NCBI GenBank assembly: GCA_027493525.1
Contig: JAOSKN010000002.1
Coordinates: 972,288 to 1,036,287 of the forward strand
Origin: Planctomycetota bacterium
Lineage (GTDB): Bacteria > Planctomycetota > SZUA-567 > H5-PLA8
Direction of reading: 5' to 3'
DNA: 64,000 nucleotides
The notes beneath the pieces are model-generated. The model was not told where the DNA came from and made no database searches. It saw only the letters and a list, made by a program, of their open reading frames with translations. Position numbers and translations under genes: made by a program. Positions 48,288-60,662 of the stretch are shown here, piece after piece (position 1 is the stretch's first letter; the number at the start of each line of letters is the position of its first letter).

Positions 48288-49325
48288 ATGCGACGACCAC
48301 CAGGCACGGCCGTACTTCTGGCCCTTCCGATCCTGCTCGGCTGTTCGGGCGGAGCCAGGACGGGGGATGCGGGCGCGGAGGGCAAGGGGGAAGTCGTCCT
48401 CTTCTGCTCGCTCGATCCCATCTTTTCGGAGCCCATCAAGGAGGCCTTCGAGCGCGAGACCGGCATCCGGGTCCGCTTCCAGACCGACACGGAAGCGGTC
48501 AAGACCGTGGGCCTCGTCAACCGGCTCATCGCGCGCAAGGACCACCCCGAGGCCGACGTCTTCTGGAACAACGAGATCGGCATGACCCTGGTGCTGCAAG
48601 AGAAGGGCGTGCTGGAGGCGTACAAGCCGGCCGCCGCGGCCGAGATTCCGGAGCGCTTCAAGGATCCCGACGGCTGGTGGACGGGCTTCGCCTCGCGCGC
48701 CCGCGTGATCCTCTACAATACCGACCTGGTCAAGCCCGAGGACGCGCCGAAGACCCTCGCGGACCTGGCGGCCCCGCGCTTCAAGGACCGGGCCGCGATC
48801 TCCAAACCGCTCTTCGGGACGGGTTTCACGCACGCCGCGGCGCTCTTCGAGACGCTCGGCCCCGATAAGGCGAAGGACTGGTACCGCGCTCTTAAGGCCA
48901 ACGGCGTGAAGGTCGCCGCGGGCAACGCGATGGCGCGAAACATGGTCGCCGACGGCGAGGTTGCCGTCTGCGTCACCGACACCGACGACGCCAACGGCGC
49001 GTTCCTGAAGAATCGCCCGGTCCGCATGATCTACCCGGACCAGGACGGCGCCGGCGCGCTGGTCCTGCCCAACTCGGTGGCCCTGATCAAGGGCGGCCCG
49101 AACCCGGAGAACGCGAAGAAGCTGATCGAGTTCCTGGTGAGCCGGCAAGTCGAGGCGCTGCTGGCCAAGTCCGAGAGCGCGCAGCTTCCGGTCCGCCCGG
49201 GCGTGGAGCCGCACGGCGAGCGGTTCGACCCGGCGGCGTTCAAGGCCGTGGAGGTCGACTGGACCCGGCTCGCCGCGCGCTTCGACGAGGTCAAGACGTT
49301 CGTGCAGGAGGAGCTGAACTGGTAG
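48288..49325 (+). CDS. Fbp-type iron(III) substrate-binding lipoprotein
   Basis: 345 residues. Lipoprotein signal with LLGC (about Cys19), then a type II periplasmic binding fold: EVVLFCSLDPIFSEPIKEAF, HPEADVFWNNEIGMTLVLQE and WWTGFASRARVILYNTDLV. The first and second hits match FbpA/FutA-like proteins. The pattern GEVAVCVTDTDDANGAFLKN fits the C-terminal lobe. It delivers Fe(III) or a similar anion complex to the permease. It forms an operon with the next two genes. Confidence 0.85.
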   Translation: MRRPPGTAVLLALPILLGCSGGARTGDAGAEGKGEVVLFCSLDPIFSEPIKEAFERETGIRVRFQTDTEAVKTVGLVNRLIARKDHPEADVFWNNEIGMTLVLQEKGVLEAYKPAAAAEIPERFKDPDGWWTGFASRARVILYNTDLVKPEDAPKTLADLAAPRFKDRAAISKPLFGTGFTHAAALFETLGPDKAKDWYRALKANGVKVAAGNAMARNMVADGEVAVCVTDTDDANGAFLKNRPVRMIYPDQDGAGALVLPNSVALIKGGPNPENAKKLIEFLVSRQVEALLAKSESAQLPVRPGVEPHGERFDPAAFKAVEVDWTRLAARFDEVKTFVQEELNW

Positions 49326-49387
49326 GCCCCGCCGCGCCGCAGGCCGCGCCGGGCCGCCGCGCGCGTTCCGCGCTTGCCGTCCTGTAC

Positions 49388-50956
49388 GTGCTCGGCTGCG
49401 CCGCGTTCCTGCTCGGGCCGGCGGCGGCGCTTTTCGCCGCGCACCTGAACGCCGAATCCTTCAAGGACTACGAGTGGCCCAGGGCCGCGGAATTCGCGCG
49501 GCTGCGGGGGCTCTTCTGGGTCAACGTGCGGATCGCGCTGGGAAGCGCCCTGATCGCCACGCTCTGCGGGGTGACGGTGGCGCTGGCGCTGCACCGCGCG
49601 CGGGGCTGGTGGAAGCGCTTTCTCGCCTGCGCCTTCCCGGTCCCGCTGCTGATTCCGCCGACGATCGTGACCATCGCCTACACGCACCTGATCGGGAAAC
49701 GCGGGATCGCGATGGCGCTCTGGCGCGAGTGGACCGGCGCCGCGGAGCTGCCGTTCTCGATGTACGGCGAGGCCGGCGCCTCCGCCGTGCTGGGCCTCTG
49801 CTGGTTCCCGCTGGTCACGATGTCCACGCTCGTCGGGCTGCGCGCGGTCGGGGCCACGGCGATCCAGGCCGGGCGCATCCATGCCGGCCCGTGGACGCGC
49901 GTCCGCCACATCGACGCGCCGCTGCTCGCGCCGTACGTCTCCGCCGGCTCGATCTTCGTCGCGTGGCTGGCGCTGGGCGATTTCGAGGTCCCGCCGGTCC
50001 TGCTCCTCAACACCTACACGCTGCAGATCTACGCGGCGATCAAGAGCTTCGAGATGGCCAAGGCGCTGGTGCTCTCCGTGCCGCTCCTGGCCGTTACCGC
50101 CCTCGTGCTGCTCGCGCGGTACGCGCTGGCGCGGGGGTCGGCGGAGGCCACCATCGACACGTACTGGCGCGCGCGGCCTTCGGCGGAGGCCGGCGCGCGG
50201 CCCGGCGGACGCTGGCTGCACGCGGCGGCGCTGGCGATCCTGCTCCTGGCCGTCGCCGCGCCGGTCCTCTCGCTGGTCCACCAGAGCACCGGCTGGGGCA
50301 TGCTGCGCCGCGCGCTCCAGACGGCCGGCGCGCAGGTCTTCAATACGTTCGGCGCCGCGCTGGGCGCGGCCGCAATCCTGACCGTGGCGGGCGCGCCGTA
50401 CGCCTGGCTGCTGGCGACGACCCGCGGCTGGCGCCGGGCCGCGCTGGCGCTGCTGGCCTGCGCGCCGCTGGCGATCCCTGGGACGATCCACGGCCTGGCC
50501 TGGACCGAGGCGCTGCAACTGACGGCTTGGGGCCGGGCGCTCCTGAATTGCGCGCTGGTCGTCTCCCTGGCGGACGCCGCGCGCTTCTTCCCGCTGGCGG
50601 TCTTCCTGCTCGCCGCGACCTTCGCCGCCGTCCATCCGAGCCTCCCCGACGCCGCGCGCCTGGCCGGCGCGGGCCTGCCGCGCCGCTTCAAGCACATCCA
50701 CCTGCCGCTGACCTACACGGGCATCCTCTCCGCCTTCGCGATCGTCTACGCGCTGAGCGCCGGCGAACTGGCCGCCTCGATCCTGCTCAATCCGGTCGGA
50801 TTCATGACGCTGCCGGTGCGGATCTCCTCGCTGCTCCACTTCGGGCAGGACGAACTGCTCGCCGCGCTGTGCCTGATCCAGATCTTCCTCTCGCTGCTTC
50901 CCTACCTGGCCGCGTCGCTGCTGCTGGAGCGGGTCCTGGAGGTGCGCCTTGGCTGA
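49388..50956 (+). CDS. Fbp-type iron ABC transporter permease (two fused domains)
   Basis: At least 522 residues with about 12 helices and two BPD_transp_1 halves; EAA-like loops lie at about 160 (AGRIHAGPWTRVRHIDAPLL) and 425 ([20 protein letters not shown]). The GTG at 49388 falls inside the first helix. The frame is open to a CTG at 49319 with GGAGGAG upstream, which would add a basic N-terminus (GRRARSAL) and is more natural, so the true start is uncertain. It spans the membrane and passes the ion taken from the lipoprotein. Confidence 0.85.
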   Translation: MLGCAAFLLGPAAALFAAHLNAESFKDYEWPRAAEFARLRGLFWVNVRIALGSALIATLCGVTVALALHRARGWWKRFLACAFPVPLLIPPTIVTIAYTHLIGKRGIAMALWREWTGAAELPFSMYGEAGASAVLGLCWFPLVTMSTLVGLRAVGATAIQAGRIHAGPWTRVRHIDAPLLAPYVSAGSIFVAWLALGDFEVPPVLLLNTYTLQIYAAIKSFEMAKALVLSVPLLAVTALVLLARYALARGSAEATIDTYWRARPSAEAGARPGGRWLHAAALAILLLAVAAPVLSLVHQSTGWGMLRRALQTAGAQVFNTFGAALGAAAILTVAGAPYAWLLATTRGWRRAALALLACAPLAIPGTIHGLAWTEALQLTAWGRALLNCALVVSLADAARFFPLAVFLLAATFAAVHPSLPDAARLAGAGLPRRFKHIHLPLTYTGILSAFAIVYALSAGELAASILLNPVGFMTLPVRISSLLHFGQDELLAALCLIQIFLSLLPYLAASLLLERVLEVRLG

Positions 50957-52001
50957 ACGACTGCGGGTGGCGGGCCTGGAGCGGCGTTACGGGTCGCGGG
51001 AGATCCTGCGCGGCGTGGGCTTCGAGGTGGCCGACGGGGAGGTGCTCGCGCTGCTGGGGCCTTCGGGGAGCGGGAAGACGACGATCCTCAACGCGGTGGC
51101 GGGGCTGGACCGCCCGGACGCCGGGGAGATCGCGTTGGACGGCACGACCGTCTGTGGGCCGCGCGTCTGGCTGCCGCCCGAGCGGCGCGGGATCGGCTTC
51201 GTCTTCCAGGGGCAGATGCTCTGGCCGCACATGACCGTCGCGCAGCACCTGGGGTTCGTGCTCCGCGCGCAGGGCGTGACGTCGGGCGAGCGGAGCGAGC
51301 GGCTCGCCGCGCAGCTCCTGGACGTGCAGCTTGCCGGGCGCGACGGCGCGTACCCGGCGCAGTTGAGCGGCGGCGAGCGGCAGCGCCTGGCCATCGCGCG
51401 CGCGCTGGCGGCGCGGCCGAAGCTGCTGCTGCTGGACGAACCCTGCGCGAACCTCGACGCGCCGCTGAAACTCGAGCTGCTGGCGCTGCTCTCACGCCTG
51501 CGCGCGCGGCAGGGCTTCGCGGCGCTCTACGTCACCCACGACGCCGCCGAGGCCTTCGAACTGGCCACCCGCATCGCAATCCTCGACGGCGGGCGGCTGA
51601 TTCAGCACGGCACGCCGCGGGACCTGCTCGAGCGTCCGGCCAGCGCCGCCGTCGCGCGCCTGCTGGGTCGCGGCGCGCTCCTGGACGGGACGCTCCAGGC
51701 CCCCGGCCGGGCCGCGACGCCCCTGGGCGACCTGGAAGTGGAAGGCCCCGCGGGCGCGGCGGCCGGCGCGCGCGTCCAGGTGTACCTGCGCGAGGACGAG
51801 CTGCGCGTCGAGGCCGGCGGGCCGCTTTCGGCCACCGTCCAGCGCGCATACCACGACGGGGCCGGCTGGGTCGCCGTGCTCGACGCAAATGGAGTATTCG
51901 TCCGCGCGCGGGCGTCGGAACCGCCGACGGAAGGCGCGAAGGTGTCCCTGGCGTCCAAGCGCCCCGCGCGCGCCTACGCGCTCGTGAGCCTTCCATCTTG
52001 A
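50949..52001 (+). CDS. Fbp-type ABC transporter ATPase
   Basis: 350 residues. Walker A LLGPSGSGKTTILNAVAGLD, signature QLSGGERQRLAIARALA, Walker B LLLLDEPCANLDAPLK, H-loop LYVTHDAAEAFELATR. A C-terminal OB-like (TOBE) domain at about 245-345 is typical of FbpC/PotA-like ATPases. The TTG start overlaps the permease stop by eight bases. It drives the iron importer. Confidence 0.93.
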   Translation: MAERLRVAGLERRYGSREILRGVGFEVADGEVLALLGPSGSGKTTILNAVAGLDRPDAGEIALDGTTVCGPRVWLPPERRGIGFVFQGQMLWPHMTVAQHLGFVLRAQGVTSGERSERLAAQLLDVQLAGRDGAYPAQLSGGERQRLAIARALAARPKLLLLDEPCANLDAPLKLELLALLSRLRARQGFAALYVTHDAAEAFELATRIAILDGGRLIQHGTPRDLLERPASAAVARLLGRGALLDGTLQAPGRAATPLGDLEVEGPAGAAAGARVQVYLREDELRVEAGGPLSATVQRAYHDGAGWVAVLDANGVFVRARASEPPTEGAKVSLASKRPARAYALVSLPS

Positions 52002-52236
52002 ATGCCGGGTTGCGTCGGCGCTTTGGGCCGTGCTCTTCGTTGCGCTTCGGTTGGCGTATCTTCTCGATATGCCGCCCCTTCGCGCGCCTCGATCACGACC
52101 AAAATCCCTCGACGCCACCTCGCCATTCAAGTTTAAGTCCCACTGGGTTGATCCCGATCCCCCAGTTCTTATCTCTTATCTGCAATCTTCAACCTGCCGA
52201 TACCGAGACCGTACCTTTCTCGGAGGCCCCGGGCCG

Positions 52237-53178
52237 ATGATTCAGCCGACGAACGCCGCGCCGGGCGCCCTGAGCGCCGAGCGGACGGCCTTCCTGGAGC
52301 ACCTCGCCGTCGAGCGCGGGCTTTCACCGAACACCCTCGAAGCTTACGGCCGCGACCTGGCGTACTTCGCGGAGTACCTCGAGCGCCGCGGCGGCGCGGC
52401 GGGGGAACTGGGCGAAGAGACCGTGGTCGGGTTCCTCGCCGACCTGCGCGCGCGGCGGAACCTGAAGGAGACCTCCATCGCGCGAGCACTGGCGGCGGTG
52501 CGCATGTTCCTGCGCTTCCAGGTTCACGAAGGCGCCCTCCACGCCGATCCGTCCGCGGGCGTCGGGGCGCCCAAGCTGTGGCGGCGGCTGCCGCAGGTGC
52601 TGAGCCAGGGCTCGGCCGGCTCGCTCGTCGAGGCGCCGAAGCTCGACGGCCCCGCGACGGCGCGGCGCTGGCGGCTGCCCTGCCGCGACCGCGCGATCCT
52701 CGAACTGCTCTATGCCTCCGGCCTGCGCGTCAGCGAACTCTGCGGCCTGGGCGCGGCCGACGTGGACCTGGACCTCGGCGTCGCGCGCGTCACGGGGAAG
52801 GGCAGCAAGACGCGCATGGTCCCGGTGGGGCGCTCGGCGCTGACGGCCTTGAGGCGCTACCTGGTCCACGTCCGCTCGCGCCACGCGGGCACGGAAGACG
52901 CCGGCCGGCTTTTCCTCAGCAAGGGCGGCCGCCCGCTCACGCGGCAGGCCGTCTGGGCGCTGCTCAAGCGCTATGCCGCGGCGCTGGGTCTGCACGCAAA
53001 GGTCAGCCCGCACACCTTGCGGCACAGCTTCGCCACGCATCTGCTGGAAGGCGGCGCGAACCTGCGCGTGGTCCAGGAACTTCTCGGCCACGCCAATATC
53101 GCCACGACCGAACTCTACACGCACGTGGACGCGAAGCGCCTGCTCGGCGTCCACAGTCAGTTCCACCCGCGCGCGTAA
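52237..53178 (+). CDS. xerD: XerC/XerD-type tyrosine recombinase
   Basis: 313 residues. The core-binding domain is at about 15-105; the catalytic domain has R164 (ASGLRVSELCG), K188 (TGKGSKTR), H259-x-x-R262 (HTLRHSFATHLLEGG), H285 (LGHANIATTELYTH) and the nucleophile Y294. All are present and in family spacing. ATG has CGGAGG upstream. Resolves chromosome dimers at dif, by family. XerC versus XerD cannot be settled by eye. The 235-base gap upstream holds nothing else recognised. Confidence 0.9.
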   Translation: MIQPTNAAPGALSAERTAFLEHLAVERGLSPNTLEAYGRDLAYFAEYLERRGGAAGELGEETVVGFLADLRARRNLKETSIARALAAVRMFLRFQVHEGALHADPSAGVGAPKLWRRLPQVLSQGSAGSLVEAPKLDGPATARRWRLPCRDRAILELLYASGLRVSELCGLGAADVDLDLGVARVTGKGSKTRMVPVGRSALTALRRYLVHVRSRHAGTEDAGRLFLSKGGRPLTRQAVWALLKRYAAALGLHAKVSPHTLRHSFATHLLEGGANLRVVQELLGHANIATTELYTHVDAKRLLGVHSQFHPRA

Positions 53179-53244
53179 CACTCAAAAATCGCCACGCCAT
53201 CCACGAAAAGACGGTTCGGAAGGAAGTTGAGCACGCTCACCAGG

Positions 53245-53493
53245 TTATCGCGTGCCAGACCCGATCAATGGGAAGAGGTATCCCAGCGCCATGCCCAGAA
53301 TCAGCGCGCCCACGAGCACCACCAGCCAGAGCTTGCCCGCGCCGGACTTCGGGGCCGCCGCATCCACGACGCGGGCCGCATCCCCTTCGGGAGCTTGGGC
53401 GGCCGCGACCGCCTGAGATTTGGCTTGCGGTTCGGGCGCGTCGCCGGCGCGCTTGGATACTCGTCCCGAGGCTCGCTTGCTCATGCCTTCCAT
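53245..53493 (-). CDS. Small single-pass membrane protein
   Basis: 82 residues, or 79 if started at 53484. The basic, Ala-rich N-terminal half leads into a C-terminal helix (LWLVVLVGALILGMALGYLFP), so it is a tail-anchored protein with unknown function. The thioesterase gene is upstream on the same strand, 61 bases away. No homologue is recognised and the start is uncertain. Confidence 0.5.
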   Translation of the reverse strand: MEGMSKRASGRVSKRAGDAPEPQAKSQAVAAAQAPEGDAARVVDAAAPKSGAGKLWLVVLVGALILGMALGYLFPLIGSGTR

Positions 53494-53554
53494 TCCCGTA
53501 CGCCCGCGCTTCGACCCGCGTTCCCGTTCCGCAATCCGCAATCCGCATGAGTCG

Positions 53555-54022
53555 TCAGGGCTTTTGCCCGCTGGCGCCCGGCGCTGCGCTCCGCCGGCTG
53601 CGCGCGGACTCGACCTCCCGCCAATACCGCTTTTCCTCGTCCGTGGAAGGCGAGAACGGCTGGAGCAGCAGCGGCTCGACCGGGCGCGGCTGGCCGTGCT
53701 CGTCCAGCGCCACGAAGGTGACCAGCGCGCGGAAGATCTTGAGCGGATCGCGCGCCTTCTCGAACGAAGTGTACGTGGTAAGCGAGGTATGGCCCACGTG
53801 GACCAGCGTCGAACGCACGCGCAACAGCGTTCCATCGCGGACCTGGTGCCGGAACTCGACGCGGTCGATGCCCTTCGTCACCAGGTTCGCCTCGGCCTTC
53901 AGGTGCGCCATCGCGCCGATGTAGGCGTGCTCGTCGAGCCACTCCAGCAGGCGTCCGCCGTAGAGGAACCCGTGGTGGTTCAGGTGTTCTGGGCGGATCA
54001 GGATCATCGACTCGGTTGGCAT
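53555..54022 (-). CDS. Acyl-CoA thioesterase (hotdog fold)
   Basis: 155 residues. LNHHGFLYGGRLLEWLDEHA is the family's catalytic Asp helix start, and RSTLVHVGHTSLTTYTSFEK the second half. This is the YciA/BFIT type of hotdog thioesterase that hydrolyses acyl-CoA in the cytoplasm. The length is normal for a single-hotdog member. The C-terminus is a basic tail. Chain-length preference is unknown. Confidence 0.9.
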   Translation of the reverse strand: MPTESMILIRPEHLNHHGFLYGGRLLEWLDEHAYIGAMAHLKAEANLVTKGIDRVEFRHQVRDGTLLRVRSTLVHVGHTSLTTYTSFEKARDPLKIFRALVTFVALDEHGQPRPVEPLLLQPFSPSTDEEKRYWREVESARSRRSAAPGASGQKP

Positions 54023-54185
54023 GCAGGTCCTCGCTCGGCGCGGGAAGGCCTACAGTCTTCTAACCGAAACCCAATAAGCGAGTTGAGTCAAATCCGGTAC
54101 TCAGGCCCGGCCGGCCGGTCCCGGGCCGCCGCGCCGGCCTGGAACCCCGTGGACTTTCAGGGTGGGCTCGGGTAAGTTACAACCC

Positions 54186-54581
54186 ATGAGGTTGCAGGAA
54201 CTTCGACCCACGGCCGGCATGGCTCGGCGCCTGCGCATCGGCGCTTCCGCCGCGATGGTGCTGGCCACGGCCGTCAGCGCGCAGGCCGCCGCGCCGGAGT
54301 CTCCCTTGGCCGGGGACGGCTCCACGCCGCTCAACGTGCCCCGCGTCGATCTGGCTTGGGCCGTGCGGGGCGGCGCCACGTGTGCAGCCTGCTCCACGCG
54401 CTCGGCCCTCGCCCGTCACGCCGCGCAGACGATCCACGCGCTGGACCGCCTTGGCGCGCCGCTGCTCCGTATCGCGCCCCCGGTCCGCGAGTCCGAACCC
54501 CGCGAAGCCGGCGAGGCGCATTCGACCTATCGCCTGCGGCTCGAGCCCGGTTCGTGCAGCCGCCAGCCCTCCGCGCCGTAG
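54186..54581 (+). CDS. Hypothetical small exported protein
   Basis: 131 residues from ATG at 54186; the frame extends slightly upstream. A signal-like segment (IGASAAMVLATAVSAQAAA) precedes a short mature part with two Cys (TCAAC) and no recognisable domain. It is the best candidate in the gap between the thioesterase and secA, but the other frames of this GC-rich stretch are also open, so it may be a chance ORF. No good ribosome-binding site. Confidence 0.35.
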   Translation: MRLQELRPTAGMARRLRIGASAAMVLATAVSAQAAAPESPLAGDGSTPLNVPRVDLAWAVRGGATCAACSTRSALARHAAQTIHALDRLGAPLLRIAPPVRESEPREAGEAHSTYRLRLEPGSCSRQPSAP

Positions 54582-54681
54582 CGTCCCGTCCCTCCATCAT
54601 TCGCCAGGTCTATTCCGGGCGCCGTGATCGGCGGCCCGCGCGATTGTACCGCAGTTGGAGCGACGCAAGGAGTTTCCCGCC

Positions 54682-57981
<3,300 letters not shown>

Positions 57982-58161
57982 AAGGAGGGGGAGGCGCCTG
58001 CCTCCGCTGCGGTCGTTGGCGCTCTCGACGGCCTTGCCGGGCGATACAATTCGAGCCTGCCTGTGCAGCAAGGGCGCGGCTTTCGGCATCCTGTGGTGGG
58101 AACTCGGCGCTTTTTGAAGTCCGCGCAGGCGGGTAGGATCGTCTTCCTTGAGGAGGGGTTC

Positions 58162-59211
58162 ATGGTTCGCCTGCTCGCCTTCGCCGTCCTGGCGCTCCTG
58201 CCCGGTTCGAGCCTCGCCGTCCTGGCCGGGGAAGCCGAAGGGGAGGGCACGAGCGGCGAGAGCGGCTTCGTCGAGATCGAGCCGCGCCAGGATCAAGCCA
58301 TCGAGAAGGGCCTTAACTGGCTCTCCAAGAACCAGGGCCGCGACGGGGCGTGGGGTTCCGCCGGCTCGGGCGGGCAGTACCGCATGGCCATGACGAGCCT
58401 CGCGGGGCTGGCCTTCCTTGCCGCGGGACAGACCCCGGGGCGCGGGAAGTACGGGCGCACGGTCGAGCAGGCTATCGACTTCATTCTCAAGCACCAGGGC
58501 CGCGACGGGCTCTTCGGCGCCAACGACGGGCAGGAGATGTACGGCCACGGCTTCGCGATGACCTTCCTGGCCGAGGCCTGCGGCATGACGCCGGCCTCCG
58601 AAGTTCCGCCCAACCTCAAGGACGCTCTCGACCGCGCCGTGAAGCTCACCGCGCGCGCGCAGTCGAGCTGGGGCGGCTGGTACTACAGCCCCAACTCGGG
58701 CAGCGACGAGGGGTCGGTCACCATCACCCAGGTCCAGGCCCTGCGCGCCTGCGCGAACATCGGCATCAACGTCCCCGACCGCACGATGAAGCAGTCGCTC
58801 TCCTACATCCACAAGTCGCAGAACTCGGACGGTTCGGTCCGCTACACCGCGCGCTCGGCCGGCGGCGGCTCCGTCGCGCTCACCGCCGCGGGCGCCGAAT
58901 TGCTGATGATGGCTGGGCAGTACAACACGCCCGAAACTCAGAAAGCCGTGGAGTACCTCAAGCGCAACCTCGACCCCGACCGTTCCCGCGGCTACCACGA
59001 CTTCTACACCAACTTCTACGGCGCCCAGGCCATGTCCCAAGTCGGCGGCGCGGCCTGGGCCAAGTACTACACCAAGCTCCGCTCGCGCCTGATCTCAAGC
59101 CAGGACGCCGCGGGCTCCTGGAGCGGCGACATCGGGACCACCTACAGCACTTCCATCGCGGTCATGATCCTGAGCATCCCCTACCAGTACCTGCCCATCT
59201 GGCAGAAGTGA
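58162..59211 (+). CDS. Secreted squalene-cyclase/prenyltransferase-repeat protein
   Basis: 349 residues. Signal peptide (LLAFAVLALLPGSSLAVLAGE), then alpha-toroid repeats with QGRDGAWGSAG, QGRDGLFGANDG, SSWGGWYYS, NSDGSVRYTAR and QDAAGSWSGD. The repeats are of the squalene-cyclase type but the catalytic DxDD motif is not seen, so it is probably a binding or structural protein. Such proteins are common in planctomycetes. Strong SD GAGGAGG. It is followed five bases later by the aspartyl-protease-like gene. Confidence 0.85.
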   Translation: MVRLLAFAVLALLPGSSLAVLAGEAEGEGTSGESGFVEIEPRQDQAIEKGLNWLSKNQGRDGAWGSAGSGGQYRMAMTSLAGLAFLAAGQTPGRGKYGRTVEQAIDFILKHQGRDGLFGANDGQEMYGHGFAMTFLAEACGMTPASEVPPNLKDALDRAVKLTARAQSSWGGWYYSPNSGSDEGSVTITQVQALRACANIGINVPDRTMKQSLSYIHKSQNSDGSVRYTARSAGGGSVALTAAGAELLMMAGQYNTPETQKAVEYLKRNLDPDRSRGYHDFYTNFYGAQAMSQVGGAAWAKYYTKLRSRLISSQDAAGSWSGDIGTTYSTSIAVMILSIPYQYLPIWQK

Positions 59212-59216
59212 GCGCC

Positions 59217-60662
59217 ATGCGCCGCGCGCTCCGTCGCGTCGAGCTTGCTTGCCTTCCGCTGCTGCTCGCGGCGCTCGCGCTGCATGCGGTCGAAGCCGAG
59301 CCCCTCCGCCCTTCGGTTAAGGCCAGCATCGCGAAAGGCGAAGTCGACCGCGCGCTGGCCATGGCGCGGGAGGGCGTCGAGCAACGCCCAGGCGAGGCGC
59401 AAGCCTGGGCGGACCTCGCCGCGGCACGCTACCGCGCCGCCGATTTCGAGGGCTGCGAGGTTGCGGCCGAGAAGGCGCTGGGCTTGGACGAGAAGAACGC
59501 CGATGCGCGGGTCGCCCGCGCCCGCGCCCGTTTCACGCGCGGGGCCGGCGCGGCGGCCGTCGAGGACCTCCGCCGCGCGCATGAATTCGAGCCCCGCCAT
59601 GCTCTCGCGCTGCGCCTGCTCGCCGGCGGCGCCGACTTCAACGCCGACCGCGCGCGCGTGCGCGAACTGGCCGGCGAGTTCCTGAAGCTCGATGCCCCGA
59701 AGGACGACCTCTTCGCCAACCATCTGCGCCAAGGTCTCGCGCTGCTGGACGCGCTGGGCGAGGAGCCCGTCAACGTCTATCCCCTGCGCGAGCAAGTCCC
59801 CGAACGCTTGAGTCTGCCCATGCGCAACCTGCCGGGCGGGCCGAGCATCGAATTGAAGGGGCCGGCCGGCGCGCGAGTAACGTTTCTGCTGGATACGGGC
59901 GAGGAATCGCTGACGCTCCGCGCGGAGACGGCCAGGCGCCTTGGCGCGAAGTTGCTTTCCGAGATGCCCGCCGCCACCGCCACCGGGATCGCCTCCATGA
60001 AGCAGGCGCTCGTCCCGTCCCTCGCCGCCGGGGAGTGGACCGTCCGCAACGTGCTCGCCTCCATCGGGAGCCAGGACATCGTCGGCCCGGCCTTCTTCGA
60101 GGGCTTTCGCGTGAAGCTCGACTTCCCGAAAGGCGAAGCGGTCCTGGCGCGGCAGGATCCTGGCGCGGCGCCTAACGCGGACGACCTGGCGCGGGCGCCC
60201 GAGGGCTTCCGGCGCTTCCGCTTCCGCCGCCTGGGCGGGCTGGTCTGCGTCCCGCTCGCCAGCCCCGGCCTCACTTCGCCCCCGGAGCGCCCGGCCTGGG
60301 GCGTTCTCGACACCGGTTGCGAGCCGACCTGCGTGCTTTTCCCTGGCTACGTCGGCGGCCTGAAGGCCGCGCACGGGCGTCCGCCGCTTGCCCTTCCGAT
60401 CCCCGGCGGCCTGGGCGGCGCGGCGGCCGGTTCGGGCGGCGGAGACGCCCGGGTGCTCCCGGAGTTCCAGCTCGCGTGGCTGCAACAAATCCAGGACGCC
60501 TCGCCTGCGCTCTGCTCGGCCTCGGTGGCGAGCATCAACAAGGTGCTGGAGGTCGAACTGGCCGGCGTGATCGGCTGGCCGCTGATCGGCCGCGCCTTCA
60601 GGTCCATCGAGATCGACTTCGAGCGCTGCGTCCTGACCGTCGAGCCGCGCGCGCGAAGATAG
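59217..60662 (+). CDS. Secreted helical-repeat protein with two retropepsin-like lobes
   Basis: 481 residues. Signal peptide (LACLPLLLAALALHAVEAE), TPR-like helices at about 32-180, then two aspartyl-protease-like lobes, each with DTG and a downstream GxIG-type turn. Lobe one has LLDTGEESLTLRAETARRLG (D226) and QDIVGPAFFEGF; lobe two has VLDTGCEPTCVLFPG (D365) and AGVIGWPLIG. Retropepsins are normally one lobe and dimerise; here both are on one chain. Activity is not proven. The stop codon directly abuts that of the convergent C45 gene. Confidence 0.75.
   Translation: MRRALRRVELACLPLLLAALALHAVEAEPLRPSVKASIAKGEVDRALAMAREGVEQRPGEAQAWADLAAARYRAADFEGCEVAAEKALGLDEKNADARVARARARFTRGAGAAAVEDLRRAHEFEPRHALALRLLAGGADFNADRARVRELAGEFLKLDAPKDDLFANHLRQGLALLDALGEEPVNVYPLREQVPERLSLPMRNLPGGPSIELKGPAGARVTFLLDTGEESLTLRAETARRLGAKLLSEMPAATATGIASMKQALVPSLAAGEWTVRNVLASIGSQDIVGPAFFEGFRVKLDFPKGEAVLARQDPGAAPNADDLARAPEGFRRFRFRRLGGLVCVPLASPGLTSPPERPAWGVLDTGCEPTCVLFPGYVGGLKAAHGRPPLALPIPGGLGGAAAGSGGGDARVLPEFQLAWLQQIQDASPALCSASVASINKVLEVELAGVIGWPLIGRAFRSIEIDFERCVLTVEPRARR

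Noticed and set aside
52237..53178. Tyrosine recombinase as a phage or integron integrase
   Set aside because: Length and motifs fit the chromosomal XerC/D type and no phage, attC or cassette genes are nearby.
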